From positions 1,302,001 to 1,366,000 of the forward strand of contig NZ_JAFEJG010000004.1 of the NCBI RefSeq assembly GCF_016888335.1: 64,000 nt of DNA. Direction: 5' to 3'. The notes beneath the pieces are model-generated. The model saw only the letters and a list, made by a program, of their open reading frames with translations. It searched no databases and was not told where the DNA came from. The position numbers were made by a program, and so were the translations under genes. Positions 57,244-64,000 of the stretch are shown here, in pieces. The stretch comes from Janibacter endophyticus. GTDB taxonomy: Bacteria; Actinomycetota; Actinomycetes; Actinomycetales; Dermatophilaceae. Position 1 is the stretch's first letter; every line of letters starts with the position of its first letter.

Positions 57244-59496
57244 TCAGTCCTCCTCGGCCACCTCGGTCTCGCTCACCGTGGACGCGACCACGTCGCTCTC
57301 GACCGCCTCCACGGGGCGCAGGTAGACCGCGCTGAGGCGCGAGACCCTCAGCTCGACCGAGTGCGGCTGGCCCTGCCACGGCACGTCCTCGGCGGTGAGC
57401 ACGAGGCCGCCCTGGCTCGGCGAGCTGTGCGCGTCGAACCCGGAGGTGTCGACGACGACCTCCCACTCACCACCGCGCGGCAGGCCGATGCGCAGCGGGT
57501 CACGGTCGGCGCCGCCGAAGTTCACCACGACGGCGACGACCGGGTCGCTCGAGCGGTCGTGACCGCCGAAGCGCAGGAAGGACAGCGTGTTGCCGGCGTT
57601 GTCGTCGGCGTCCAGCCACTCGAAGCCTGCCGGCTCGGTGTCGAGCGCCCACATCGCCCCGTCGTGCGTGTAGACCGCGTTGAGCTCCTTGACGAGAGCG
57701 TGCACGCGGTAGTGCGCGGGGTGGTCGAGGAGCCACCAGTCGAGCGAGCGGCCCTCGCCCCACTCGCTCGTCTGGGCGAACTCGGCGCCCATGAAGAGCA
57801 GCTGCTTGCCGGGGTGCGCCCACATGTACGCGAGGAAGGCCCGCAGCGTCGCGAGCTGGTCGTCCTGCGTGCCTGGGATCTTGTTCGGCAGCGAGCCCTT
57901 GCCGTGCACGACCTCGTCGTGGCTGATCGGCAGGAGGTAGTTCTCGCTGTACGTGTACATCATCGCGAAGGTCAGGAAGTTGTGGTGGTACTGCCGGTTG
58001 ATCGGCTCCTCGTGCAGATAGCTCAGGGAGTCGTTCATCCAGCCCATGTTCCACTTCAGGCCGAAGCCGAGACCGCCCTCGCTCGTCGGCTTGGTGACAC
58101 CGGGCCACGCCGTCGACTCCTCGGCGATCGTCACGATGCCGGGGACCCGCTTGTAGGCCGTCGCGTTGGTCTCCTGGAGCAGCCCGATCGCCTCGAGGTT
58201 CTCGCGGCCGCCGTGGCTGTTGGGGATCCACTCGCCGGCCTTGCGCGAGTAGTCGAGGTAGAGCATCGACGCGACACCGTCGACGCGCAGCCCGTCGACG
58301 TGGAACTCCTCGAGCCAGTACAGCGCGTTGGCGACGAGGAAGTTGCGCACCTCGAGCCGGCCGAAGTCGAAGACGTAGCTGCCCCAGTCGGGCTGCCAGC
58401 CGCGGCGCGGGTCCGGGTGCTCGTAGAGCGGCAGCCCGTCGAAGCGCACGAGCGCCCACTCGTCCGTCGCGAAGTGCCCCGGGACCCAGTCGAGGATGAC
58501 GCCGATGCCCGCCTGGTGCAGGGCGTCGACGAGGTAGCGGAAGTCGTCGGGCGAGCCGAAGCGCGAGTTCGGCGCGTAGTAGCTCGTGACGTGGTAGCCC
58601 CACGACGGCGGGTACGGGTGGTCCATGACCGGCAGCAGCTCGACGTGCGTGAAGCCGAGGTCGGCGACGTAGTTCACGAGGTGCTCGGCGAGGTCGCGGT
58701 AGGTCTGCCCCTGGCGCCACGACCCGAGGTGCACCTCGTAGATGCTCATCGGCCCGGTGTGCGGGTCACGCTGTGCACGGTCGGTCATCCACGCCTGGTC
58801 ACGCCACGCGTAGGTGCTCTCGGTGACGACCGAGCTCGTCGCGGGCGCGATCTCGGCGCGCCGGGCCATCGGGTCGGCCTTGTGCCGCAGCACGTCGTCG
58901 GCGCCGCGGATCGCGAACTTGTACAGCGCGTCCGCGCCGACCCCGGGCACGAAGAGCTCCCAGATGCCCGAGGTGCCGAGCAGGCGCATCGGGTGGCTGC
59001 TCTCGTGCCAGCCGTTGAAGTCGCCGATGACGCTCACGGCCTTGGCCCGCGGCGCCCACACCGCGAAGGAGACGCCCGTGACCTCGCCCATCGGGCCGGG
59101 GTAGCGGCGCACGTGCGCGCCGAGGACGGTCCACAGCTCCTCGTGACGGCCCTCGTTGACGAGGTGCCGGTCGAGCTCGCCGAGCGTCGGCGCAAAGCGG
59201 TAGGGGTCGTCCTGCTCGACCTCGACGCCGTCCCACGTCGTGAGGATGCGGTAGTCCATCGTCGTCGTCGCGCCGGGGCGGGTGCCGGCGAAGATGCCGT
59301 GCTCCTCGTGCTCGAGCTCGATGGTCTCGCCGTCCTCGAAGCGGACACGGACCCGCTCTGCGAGCGGGCGCATGACGCGCACCCGCAGCCCGTCGGCGAC
59401 GAGGTGCTGGCCGAGCACGTCGTGGGGCTGGCTGTGGCGGCCGTGGGCCAGGGCCCAGAGGGCACCCGGGAGGGACTGCTCGGGGATCGGGGTCAC
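57244..59496 (-). CDS. glgB: 1,4-alpha-glucan branching enzyme
   Basis: Introduces alpha-1,6 branches into alpha-glucan. 750 residues: N-terminal carbohydrate-binding modules (VSFAVWAPRAKAVSVIGDFNGW), then a GH13 barrel with DWVPGHFATDEWAL, GLRVDGVASMLYLDY (nucleophile Asp), IAEESTAWPGVT (acid/base Glu) and LPISHDEVVHGKGSL. C-terminal strand domain. GTG start at 59496 with AAGGAGG 4 nt upstream; overlap with mak (GTGA). Last gene of the glgE-mak-glgB operon, matching Rv1326c. Confidence 0.97.
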   Translation of the reverse strand: MTPIPEQSLPGALWALAHGRHSQPHDVLGQHLVADGLRVRVMRPLAERVRVRFEDGETIELEHEEHGIFAGTRPGATTTMDYRILTTWDGVEVEQDDPYRFAPTLGELDRHLVNEGRHEELWTVLGAHVRRYPGPMGEVTGVSFAVWAPRAKAVSVIGDFNGWHESSHPMRLLGTSGIWELFVPGVGADALYKFAIRGADDVLRHKADPMARRAEIAPATSSVVTESTYAWRDQAWMTDRAQRDPHTGPMSIYEVHLGSWRQGQTYRDLAEHLVNYVADLGFTHVELLPVMDHPYPPSWGYHVTSYYAPNSRFGSPDDFRYLVDALHQAGIGVILDWVPGHFATDEWALVRFDGLPLYEHPDPRRGWQPDWGSYVFDFGRLEVRNFLVANALYWLEEFHVDGLRVDGVASMLYLDYSRKAGEWIPNSHGGRENLEAIGLLQETNATAYKRVPGIVTIAEESTAWPGVTKPTSEGGLGFGLKWNMGWMNDSLSYLHEEPINRQYHHNFLTFAMMYTYSENYLLPISHDEVVHGKGSLPNKIPGTQDDQLATLRAFLAYMWAHPGKQLLFMGAEFAQTSEWGEGRSLDWWLLDHPAHYRVHALVKELNAVYTHDGAMWALDTEPAGFEWLDADDNAGNTLSFLRFGGHDRSSDPVVAVVVNFGGADRDPLRIGLPRGGEWEVVVDTSGFDAHSSPSQGGLVLTAEDVPWQGQPHSVELRVSRLSAVYLRPVEAVESDVVASTVSETEVAEED

Positions 59497-60893
59497 GCGT
59501 CCTCCTTGAGGAGTCGGGTCACGGCTCGGACCGGGATCGGGAGCCATGCAGGTCGGTTGCGGGCCTCGTAGACGACCTCGTAGAGGGCCTTGTCGAGGGT
59601 GAGGGCGCGCAGGACGGGGTCGCCGGCGGCAACGCGGTGGCCGGCCTCCGCGTAACCCTCGAGGAAGGCGGCCTGCGCCTCCTCGGCCCACCGGGCGGCT
59701 TCGTCGTCGGGCAGCTCGGCCGCCGCAGCGGCGTAGTCGAGGGAGCGGAGCATCCCGGCGACATCACGAAGGGGGGAGTCCGGCGCGTTGCGCTCGTCGA
59801 GGGGCCGCAGCGGCTCGCCCTCGAAGTCGATGACGACCCAGCGCGTCCCGCCGTCGTCGGGCACGTCGAGGACCTGCCCGAGGTGGTAGTCGCCGTGGAC
59901 CCGCTGGAGGTCCGGCCAGCTCGCCTCGGCGGCGGCGCCGAGGAGGGTCTCGATCCGCGCCTCGTGCTCGGCGAGCGCGGGGACCTCGGAGACCGCGGCC
60001 GAGGCGCGTCGGCGCATGCCGGCGACCTGGGCGGCGACGAGGGCGGCGTCGGCGGGCTGGGTCGGGAGGACCCGGGCGAGGGTGGAGTGGATCTCGGCGG
60101 TCACCCGGCCGAGCGCTCGTGCCTCCTCGACGAAGGGGGAGCCCGTCGCGGCCCGCTCGAGGGCGACCCGCCAGGCGTCACGCGAGCCGGGGAGGTACTG
60201 CTGCGCGGCGGCGAGCTGACCGACGAGGGGATCACCGTCGGGGCCGGCCCAGATGCCGGCGACGTGGCCGACGCTCAGCGGCACGGCGGGGCACCCGGCG
60301 GAGGAGAGCGCGCTCTGGAGCGCGATGTCGGGGTTGTCGCCGGGCGAGAGGGTGCGGAAGACCTTGAGGATCACCGGGGTCGAGGTCGTCTCCACGATGA
60401 TCGAGGTGTTGGACTGCTCGCCGCGCAGGACCGCGCTGCTCACGACCTCGGGGTCGCCGCTCCAGAAGAGGTCGGGGACGCCGACGATGTCCTGCCGCGG
60501 CGTGCCGGACTCCGTGCTGTGCTGCGGCTCCGCCCGCCCGCGCACGAGCGCCATGAGCTGCGCGACGTAGACCGGGTCGTGCGGGGCGTCGTAGACCCAG
60601 CGGTGGCCGAGCACGGAGTGCTCCATCTCGCCGACGAGAGCATGCTCGGCACCGGGCAGGGGGGCGCCCCGGTAGGTCAGCGGCACCTGGTAGGTCACCG
60701 GCTCGGGGGACTCGTCGACGTAGACGAGCGTCTCGATCCCGACCTCGCCGGCCGGGTCGTCGAGGCGCCAGCCGTCCAGCCGGCGCAGGCGAGGCGATCG
60801 CCCCTTCGCCTGGTACCACCGCTGCTCGCCGATCCAGGCGGCGACGAGGTCGTCCTTGCCGGGGGTGAGGGTGGCGTCGTGGATGGTCGCCAT
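59493..60893 (-). CDS. mak: Maltokinase
   Basis: Phosphorylates maltose to maltose-1-phosphate, the donor used by GlgE. 466 residues with an aminoglycoside-phosphotransferase-like fold: N-terminal cap LVAAWIGEQRWYQAKGR, SIIVETTSTPVILKVFRTLSPGDNPD with the ATP-site lysine, the catalytic loop RVHGDYHLGQVL, and the metal site VVIDFEGEP. C-terminal LDKALYEVVYEARNRPAWLPIPV is typical. Start ATG overlaps the glgE stop by one base (TGATG). It is a stand-alone kinase, not fused to trehalose synthase. Confidence 0.93.
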   Translation of the reverse strand: MATIHDATLTPGKDDLVAAWIGEQRWYQAKGRSPRLRRLDGWRLDDPAGEVGIETLVYVDESPEPVTYQVPLTYRGAPLPGAEHALVGEMEHSVLGHRWVYDAPHDPVYVAQLMALVRGRAEPQHSTESGTPRQDIVGVPDLFWSGDPEVVSSAVLRGEQSNTSIIVETTSTPVILKVFRTLSPGDNPDIALQSALSSAGCPAVPLSVGHVAGIWAGPDGDPLVGQLAAAQQYLPGSRDAWRVALERAATGSPFVEEARALGRVTAEIHSTLARVLPTQPADAALVAAQVAGMRRRASAAVSEVPALAEHEARIETLLGAAAEASWPDLQRVHGDYHLGQVLDVPDDGGTRWVVIDFEGEPLRPLDERNAPDSPLRDVAGMLRSLDYAAAAAELPDDEAARWAEEAQAAFLEGYAEAGHRVAAGDPVLRALTLDKALYEVVYEARNRPAWLPIPVRAVTRLLKEDA

Positions 60894-62968
60894 CAGCGGC
60901 CCCTGACCGCGACGACGTGCACCGGCTCGCCGTCGACGCCGAGCCGGACGAAGTTCTCCTGGCCCCACTCCCAGACGGCGCCGGTCACGAGGTCCTCGAC
61001 CTCGAAGCGCTCCCAGTGCTCCATCCCGAGCGCGCCCATGTCGAGCCGCAGCGTCGACTCGCGGGTGCTGTGGGGGTCGAGGTTGGCGACGACGATGACC
61101 GTGTCGGTGCTGCCGTCCGCGAGCGTGCGCGACTTGCTGAAGGCGAGGAAGTTCTCGTCGTCGACGTGGTGGCGCACGTAGTTGCGCAGCAGCCGCAGGG
61201 CGGGGTGCTCGCGCCGGACGCGGTTGAGCATCGTCAGCCAGCCGGCGAGGGACTGGCCCTCGCGCTCGCCGCCGGGCTCGTAGTCGGCCCAGCGCCGGTC
61301 CTTGTACTGGTACTTCTCGTTGTCGATCTGCTCCTCGGCGCCCGGGCGCGCGACGTGCTCCATGAGCTCGTAGCCGGCGTAGATGCCCCACGTCGGCACG
61401 AGCGTCGCGGCCAGCGCCGCGCGCACCTTCCACGCCGCGGGCCCGCCGAACTGCATGTACGGCGTGAGGATGTCGTGCGTCGTCGGCCAGAAGCTCGGTC
61501 GCATGTACGCGGCGGCCTCGCCGGAGAGCTCGGTGACGTACTCGTCGAGCTCGGAGGGGGTGTTGCGCCACGCGTAGTACGTGTAGCTCTGCTGGAAGCC
61601 GACCTTGGCGAGCGTGTGCATCATCGCGGGCTTGGTGAAGGCCTCGGAGAGCCAGATGATCTCTGGGTGGTCCTGGGCGACGTCCGCGATGAGCCACTGC
61701 CAGAACTCGACGGCCTTCGTGTGCGGGTTGTCGACGCGGAAGAGCGTGACGCCGTGGTCGATCCACACCTGGATGACGCGGCGCACCTCGGCGTAGACCC
61801 CAGCGGGGTCGTTGTCGAAGTTCAGCGGGTAGATGTCCTGGTACTTCTTCGGCGGGTTCTCCGCGTAGGCGATCGTGCCGTCGGCGCGGGTGGTGAACCA
61901 CTCCGGGTGCTCGGTGACCCACGGGTGGTCGGGGGAGCACTGCAGCGCGATGTCGAGCGCGACCTCGAGGCCGAGCTCCCGGGCCCGCGCGACGAAGGCG
62001 TCGAGGTCCTCGAAGGTCCCGAGGTCGGGGTGGATCGCGTCGTGCCCGCCGTCGGGGGAGCCGATGGCGTAGGGGGAGCCCGGGTCCTCGGGGCCGGCGT
62101 CGAGCGTGTTGTTCGGGCCCTTGCGCGCGGTCGTGCCGATCGGGTGGATCGGGGTGAGGTAGACGACGTCGAAGCCCATGTCGGCGATCGCCGGCAGCCG
62201 CTCGGCGGCGGTCCGCAGCGTGCCGGAGACCCAGCGGCCGGTGGCCTCGTCGAGGTAGGCGCCCTCGCTGCGCGGGAAGATCTCGTACCAGCTCCCGGCC
62301 AGGGCCAGCTCGCGCTCGACGAGCAGCGGGAGGTCGTCGCTGGCGGTCACGAGCTCGCGCAGCGGGAGGGTCACCTCGAGCTCCTCGCGCAGCTCGGCGC
62401 CGGTGGCCGCGGTGAGGCGGGCCCGGGCGCTGTGCTCGCCGGGGGCGGTGAGCGCGTCGACGGCATCGCGGATCAGCTGGCGGCCGTGGGGCGTGCGCCC
62501 AGGCACCTCGAGGGCGCACTCGAGGAGCGTCACGCCCTCGGCGAGCATGAGCTCCTCGTCGACACCGACGTCGATCTTGACGGTCGCGTCGTGCAGCCAG
62601 GTGCCCCACCGATCGGACCATCCCTCGACGCGGTAGGTCCACCAGCCGGTGGCGTCGGCGCTCACCTCGGCGACCCAGTGGCTCAGGCCGGGGTTGACGC
62701 AGGTCATCGGGACGAGGGTCTCGGTGCCGTCGGGGGCGGTCAGGACGACGGTCGCGCCCACCGCGTCGTGGCCCTCGCGGAAGACCGTCGCCGTGACGTC
62801 GAAGGGCTCGCCCACGACGGACTTCGCCGGCCGGTCGCCGTGGTCGATGCACGGCCGGACGTCGAGCACCGGGATCCGCCCCAGGGGAACCTGGGGGGCC
62901 CGGCTGCGCGGCGTGCGGGCACGGGGAGCGGGGGTGGACGATTGCTCGGGGGTCGCGTCTGTCCTCAC
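60893..62968 (-). CDS. glgE: Maltose-1-phosphate maltosyltransferase
   Basis: Extends alpha-1,4-glucan from maltose-1-phosphate. 691 residues of GH13 subfamily 3: N-terminal dimer domain (VGEPFDVTATVFREGHDAVGATVV), barrel with GFDVVYLTPIHPIG, WVTEHPEWFTTR and YPLNFDNDPAGVYAEVRRVI. The nucleophile is in VTLFRVDNPHTKAVEFWQWLI and the acid/base in IIWLSEAFTKPAMM. GTG start 7 nt after TAGCGT on the minus strand, leaderless. First gene of the operon and divergent from glgP. Matches Rv1327c. Confidence 0.96.
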   Translation of the reverse strand: MRTDATPEQSSTPAPRARTPRSRAPQVPLGRIPVLDVRPCIDHGDRPAKSVVGEPFDVTATVFREGHDAVGATVVLTAPDGTETLVPMTCVNPGLSHWVAEVSADATGWWTYRVEGWSDRWGTWLHDATVKIDVGVDEELMLAEGVTLLECALEVPGRTPHGRQLIRDAVDALTAPGEHSARARLTAATGAELREELEVTLPLRELVTASDDLPLLVERELALAGSWYEIFPRSEGAYLDEATGRWVSGTLRTAAERLPAIADMGFDVVYLTPIHPIGTTARKGPNNTLDAGPEDPGSPYAIGSPDGGHDAIHPDLGTFEDLDAFVARARELGLEVALDIALQCSPDHPWVTEHPEWFTTRADGTIAYAENPPKKYQDIYPLNFDNDPAGVYAEVRRVIQVWIDHGVTLFRVDNPHTKAVEFWQWLIADVAQDHPEIIWLSEAFTKPAMMHTLAKVGFQQSYTYYAWRNTPSELDEYVTELSGEAAAYMRPSFWPTTHDILTPYMQFGGPAAWKVRAALAATLVPTWGIYAGYELMEHVARPGAEEQIDNEKYQYKDRRWADYEPGGEREGQSLAGWLTMLNRVRREHPALRLLRNYVRHHVDDENFLAFSKSRTLADGSTDTVIVVANLDPHSTRESTLRLDMGALGMEHWERFEVEDLVTGAVWEWGQENFVRLGVDGEPVHVVAVRGR

Positions 62969-63142
62969 CCGGCCGACGCTACCGGCCGGGACGGCGGCCC
63001 ATGCACGGGATGCCCAGGCCGACTGCGACGAAGGGGCGGATCCCCCTTCGTCACAGGGCTGGGGGAGAGGCGGTTTGCAAGGACTCGGCAGCGATTGCAA
63101 GAACTTGGCGTTGCCCCCCGTGGGGGCCGTAGTCTGGACCCC
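62969..63142. promoter_or_regulatory. glgE-glgP divergent control region with 20-bp direct repeat
   Basis: TAGCGT (62981-62976, minus) serves glgE and TAGTCT (63130-63135) serves glgP; both are 7 nt from GTG starts. TTGCAAGGACTCGGC at 63075 and TTGCAAGAACTTGGC at 63095 form a direct repeat with a 20-bp period, two helical turns. The second overlaps a possible -35 (TTGGCG, 63105-63110). GACGAAGGGG (63027-63036) and CCCCTTCGTC (63043-63052) form a hairpin. The direct repeat looks like an operator for a sugar-responsive regulator. Confidence 0.55.
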
Positions 63143-64000
63143 GTGAAGGCCATCCGTCGTTTCAGCGTCCGTACCGTCCTGCCCGAGCCCATCGCCGCCC
63201 TCGGCGAGCTCGCGACCAACCTGCGCTGGAGCTGGTACACGCCGGCCCGCGAGCTCTTTGCGAGCATCGACGCCGAGCGGTGGGAGACGGTGCGCCACGA
63301 CCCCGTCCGCCTGCTCTCCGCGCTGAGCCGCAGCGAGCTCGACGCGCTCGCCACCGATGAGGCCTTCGTCGGCCGCGTACGGGAGGCCAAGGCCGACCTC
63401 GACGCCTACCTCGGCGCCCGCCAGTGGTACCAGGAGTACGCCGAGCGCACCGAGCACGCGCCGCAGGCCATCGCCTACTTCAGCCCCGAGTACGGCATCA
63501 CCGAGGTGCTGCCGCAGTACTCCGGCGGCCTCGGCATCCTCGCCGGCGACCACCTCAAGGCCGCGAGCGACCTCGGCGTGCCGATCGTCGGCGTCGGTCT
63601 GTTCTACAAGACCGGCTACTTCGAGCAGTCGCTGGGCCGGGACGGCTGGCAGCACGAGGACTACCCGGTCCTCGACCCGCAGGGCCTGCCGCTCTCGCTG
63701 CTCCGCGAGGAGGACGGCAACCCCGTCGTCATCACGCTCGCCATGCCCGAGGGGCGCGAGCTCAACGCCCACGTCTGGCGTGCCCAGGTCGGCCGTGTGC
63801 CGCTGCTCCTCCTCGACAGCGACGTCCCCGGCAACGACGAGGCGATGCGCGGTGTCACCGACCGGCTCTACGGCGGCGCGGGAGAGCAGCGGCTGCAGCA
63901 GGAGATGCTCCTCGGCATCGGCGGCGTCCGGGCCCTGCGTGCCTGGTCGCGCCTCACCGGCGCCCCGGCGCCCGAGGTCTTCCACACCAACGAGGGCCAC
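63143..64000 (+). CDS. glgP: Alpha-glucan phosphorylase, C-terminus outside window
   Basis: Releases glucose-1-phosphate from alpha-glucan. The 286 visible residues start with MKAIRRFSVRTVLPEPIAALGELATNLRWSWY, an N-terminal domain of the short/long actinobacterial GlgP type. YFSPEYGITEVLPQYSGGLGILAGDHLKAASDLGVP is the conserved N-terminal catalytic-domain motif. The PLP lysine lies beyond the window. GTG start 7 nt after TAGTCT, leaderless. Matches Rv1328. It degrades the polymer that the divergent glgE operon makes. Confidence 0.95.
   Translation, partial: MKAIRRFSVRTVLPEPIAALGELATNLRWSWYTPARELFASIDAERWETVRHDPVRLLSALSRSELDALATDEAFVGRVREAKADLDAYLGARQWYQEYAERTEHAPQAIAYFSPEYGITEVLPQYSGGLGILAGDHLKAASDLGVPIVGVGLFYKTGYFEQSLGRDGWQHEDYPVLDPQGLPLSLLREEDGNPVVITLAMPEGRELNAHVWRAQVGRVPLLLLDSDVPGNDEAMRGVTDRLYGGAGEQRLQQEMLLGIGGVRALRAWSRLTGAPAPEVFHTNEGH

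Noticed and set aside
59493-62852. 1119-residue frame joining glgE DNA to mak
   Set aside because: The glgE part is read in the wrong frame. The true mak start is the ATG at 60893.

Overview
The window is a high-GC chromosomal segment of an actinobacterium, most likely Micrococcales and Intrasporangiaceae-like (inference). The evidence is strong GC3 bias, many GTG starts, a Kgd-type 2-oxoglutarate decarboxylase, the GlgE glucan pathway, NucS, and gene order that matches Mycobacterium tuberculosis Rv1292 to Rv1328 for most of its length. No phage, integrase, IS transposase or CRISPR array was found. The accessory signal lies instead in dense small intergenic repeats.

Layout. 1-4.8 kb: the edge of an exopolysaccharide locus, with a truncated Wzz/BY-kinase, its low-molecular-weight tyrosine phosphatase, and dTDP-rhamnose genes rmlA, rmlB and an rmlC-rmlD fusion. 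4.9-17.1 kb: a DUF559-type protein, an SGNH hydrolase, a DUF6104 protein and kgd, a GIY-YIG protein, an ABC transporter, two CNNM/CorC-like membrane proteins and a second endonuclease-fold protein flanked by 21-bp repeats. 17.2-18.9 kb: a MetP/MetS-like methionine/alanine importer. 19.0-30.9 kb: tRNA-Arg(CCG), argS, lysA, hom, thrC, thrB, rho, rpmE, prfA, prmC. 31.0-44.3 kb: sua5, glyA, wecA, two small atpI-like genes, atpBEFHAGD, a GYF/TM2 plus DUF2752 pair, then atpC and a DUF2550 gene.

44.3-52.3 kb: cobalamin adenosyltransferase, a degenerate histidine-phosphatase-like protein, a PadR/HAAS pair, nucS, and genes fitting an ethylmalonyl-CoA type acetate-assimilation module (3-hydroxyacyl-CoA dehydrogenase, crotonyl-CoA carboxylase/reductase, epimerase, thiolase). 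52.3-57.2 kb: a membrane Ser/Thr kinase with envelope proteins and a YbbN-like thioredoxin/TPR protein. 57.2-64 kb: glgB, maltokinase and glgE on the minus strand, divergent from a truncated glgP.

How the genes work together: the lysine/threonine genes form one aspartate-family operon. rho to prmC joins transcription termination with translation termination. The atp operon has a CRP-like palindrome upstream, and an intrinsic terminator plus a two-gene insertion separate it from atpC. Many genes appear leaderless: a TANNNT -10 box lies 6-9 nt before the start codon. At least four small repeat families, and a non-palindromic octamer CCCCTTCG seen about 30 times in each orientation, give the region its most unusual character. 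One repeat copy lies in frame inside prmC.
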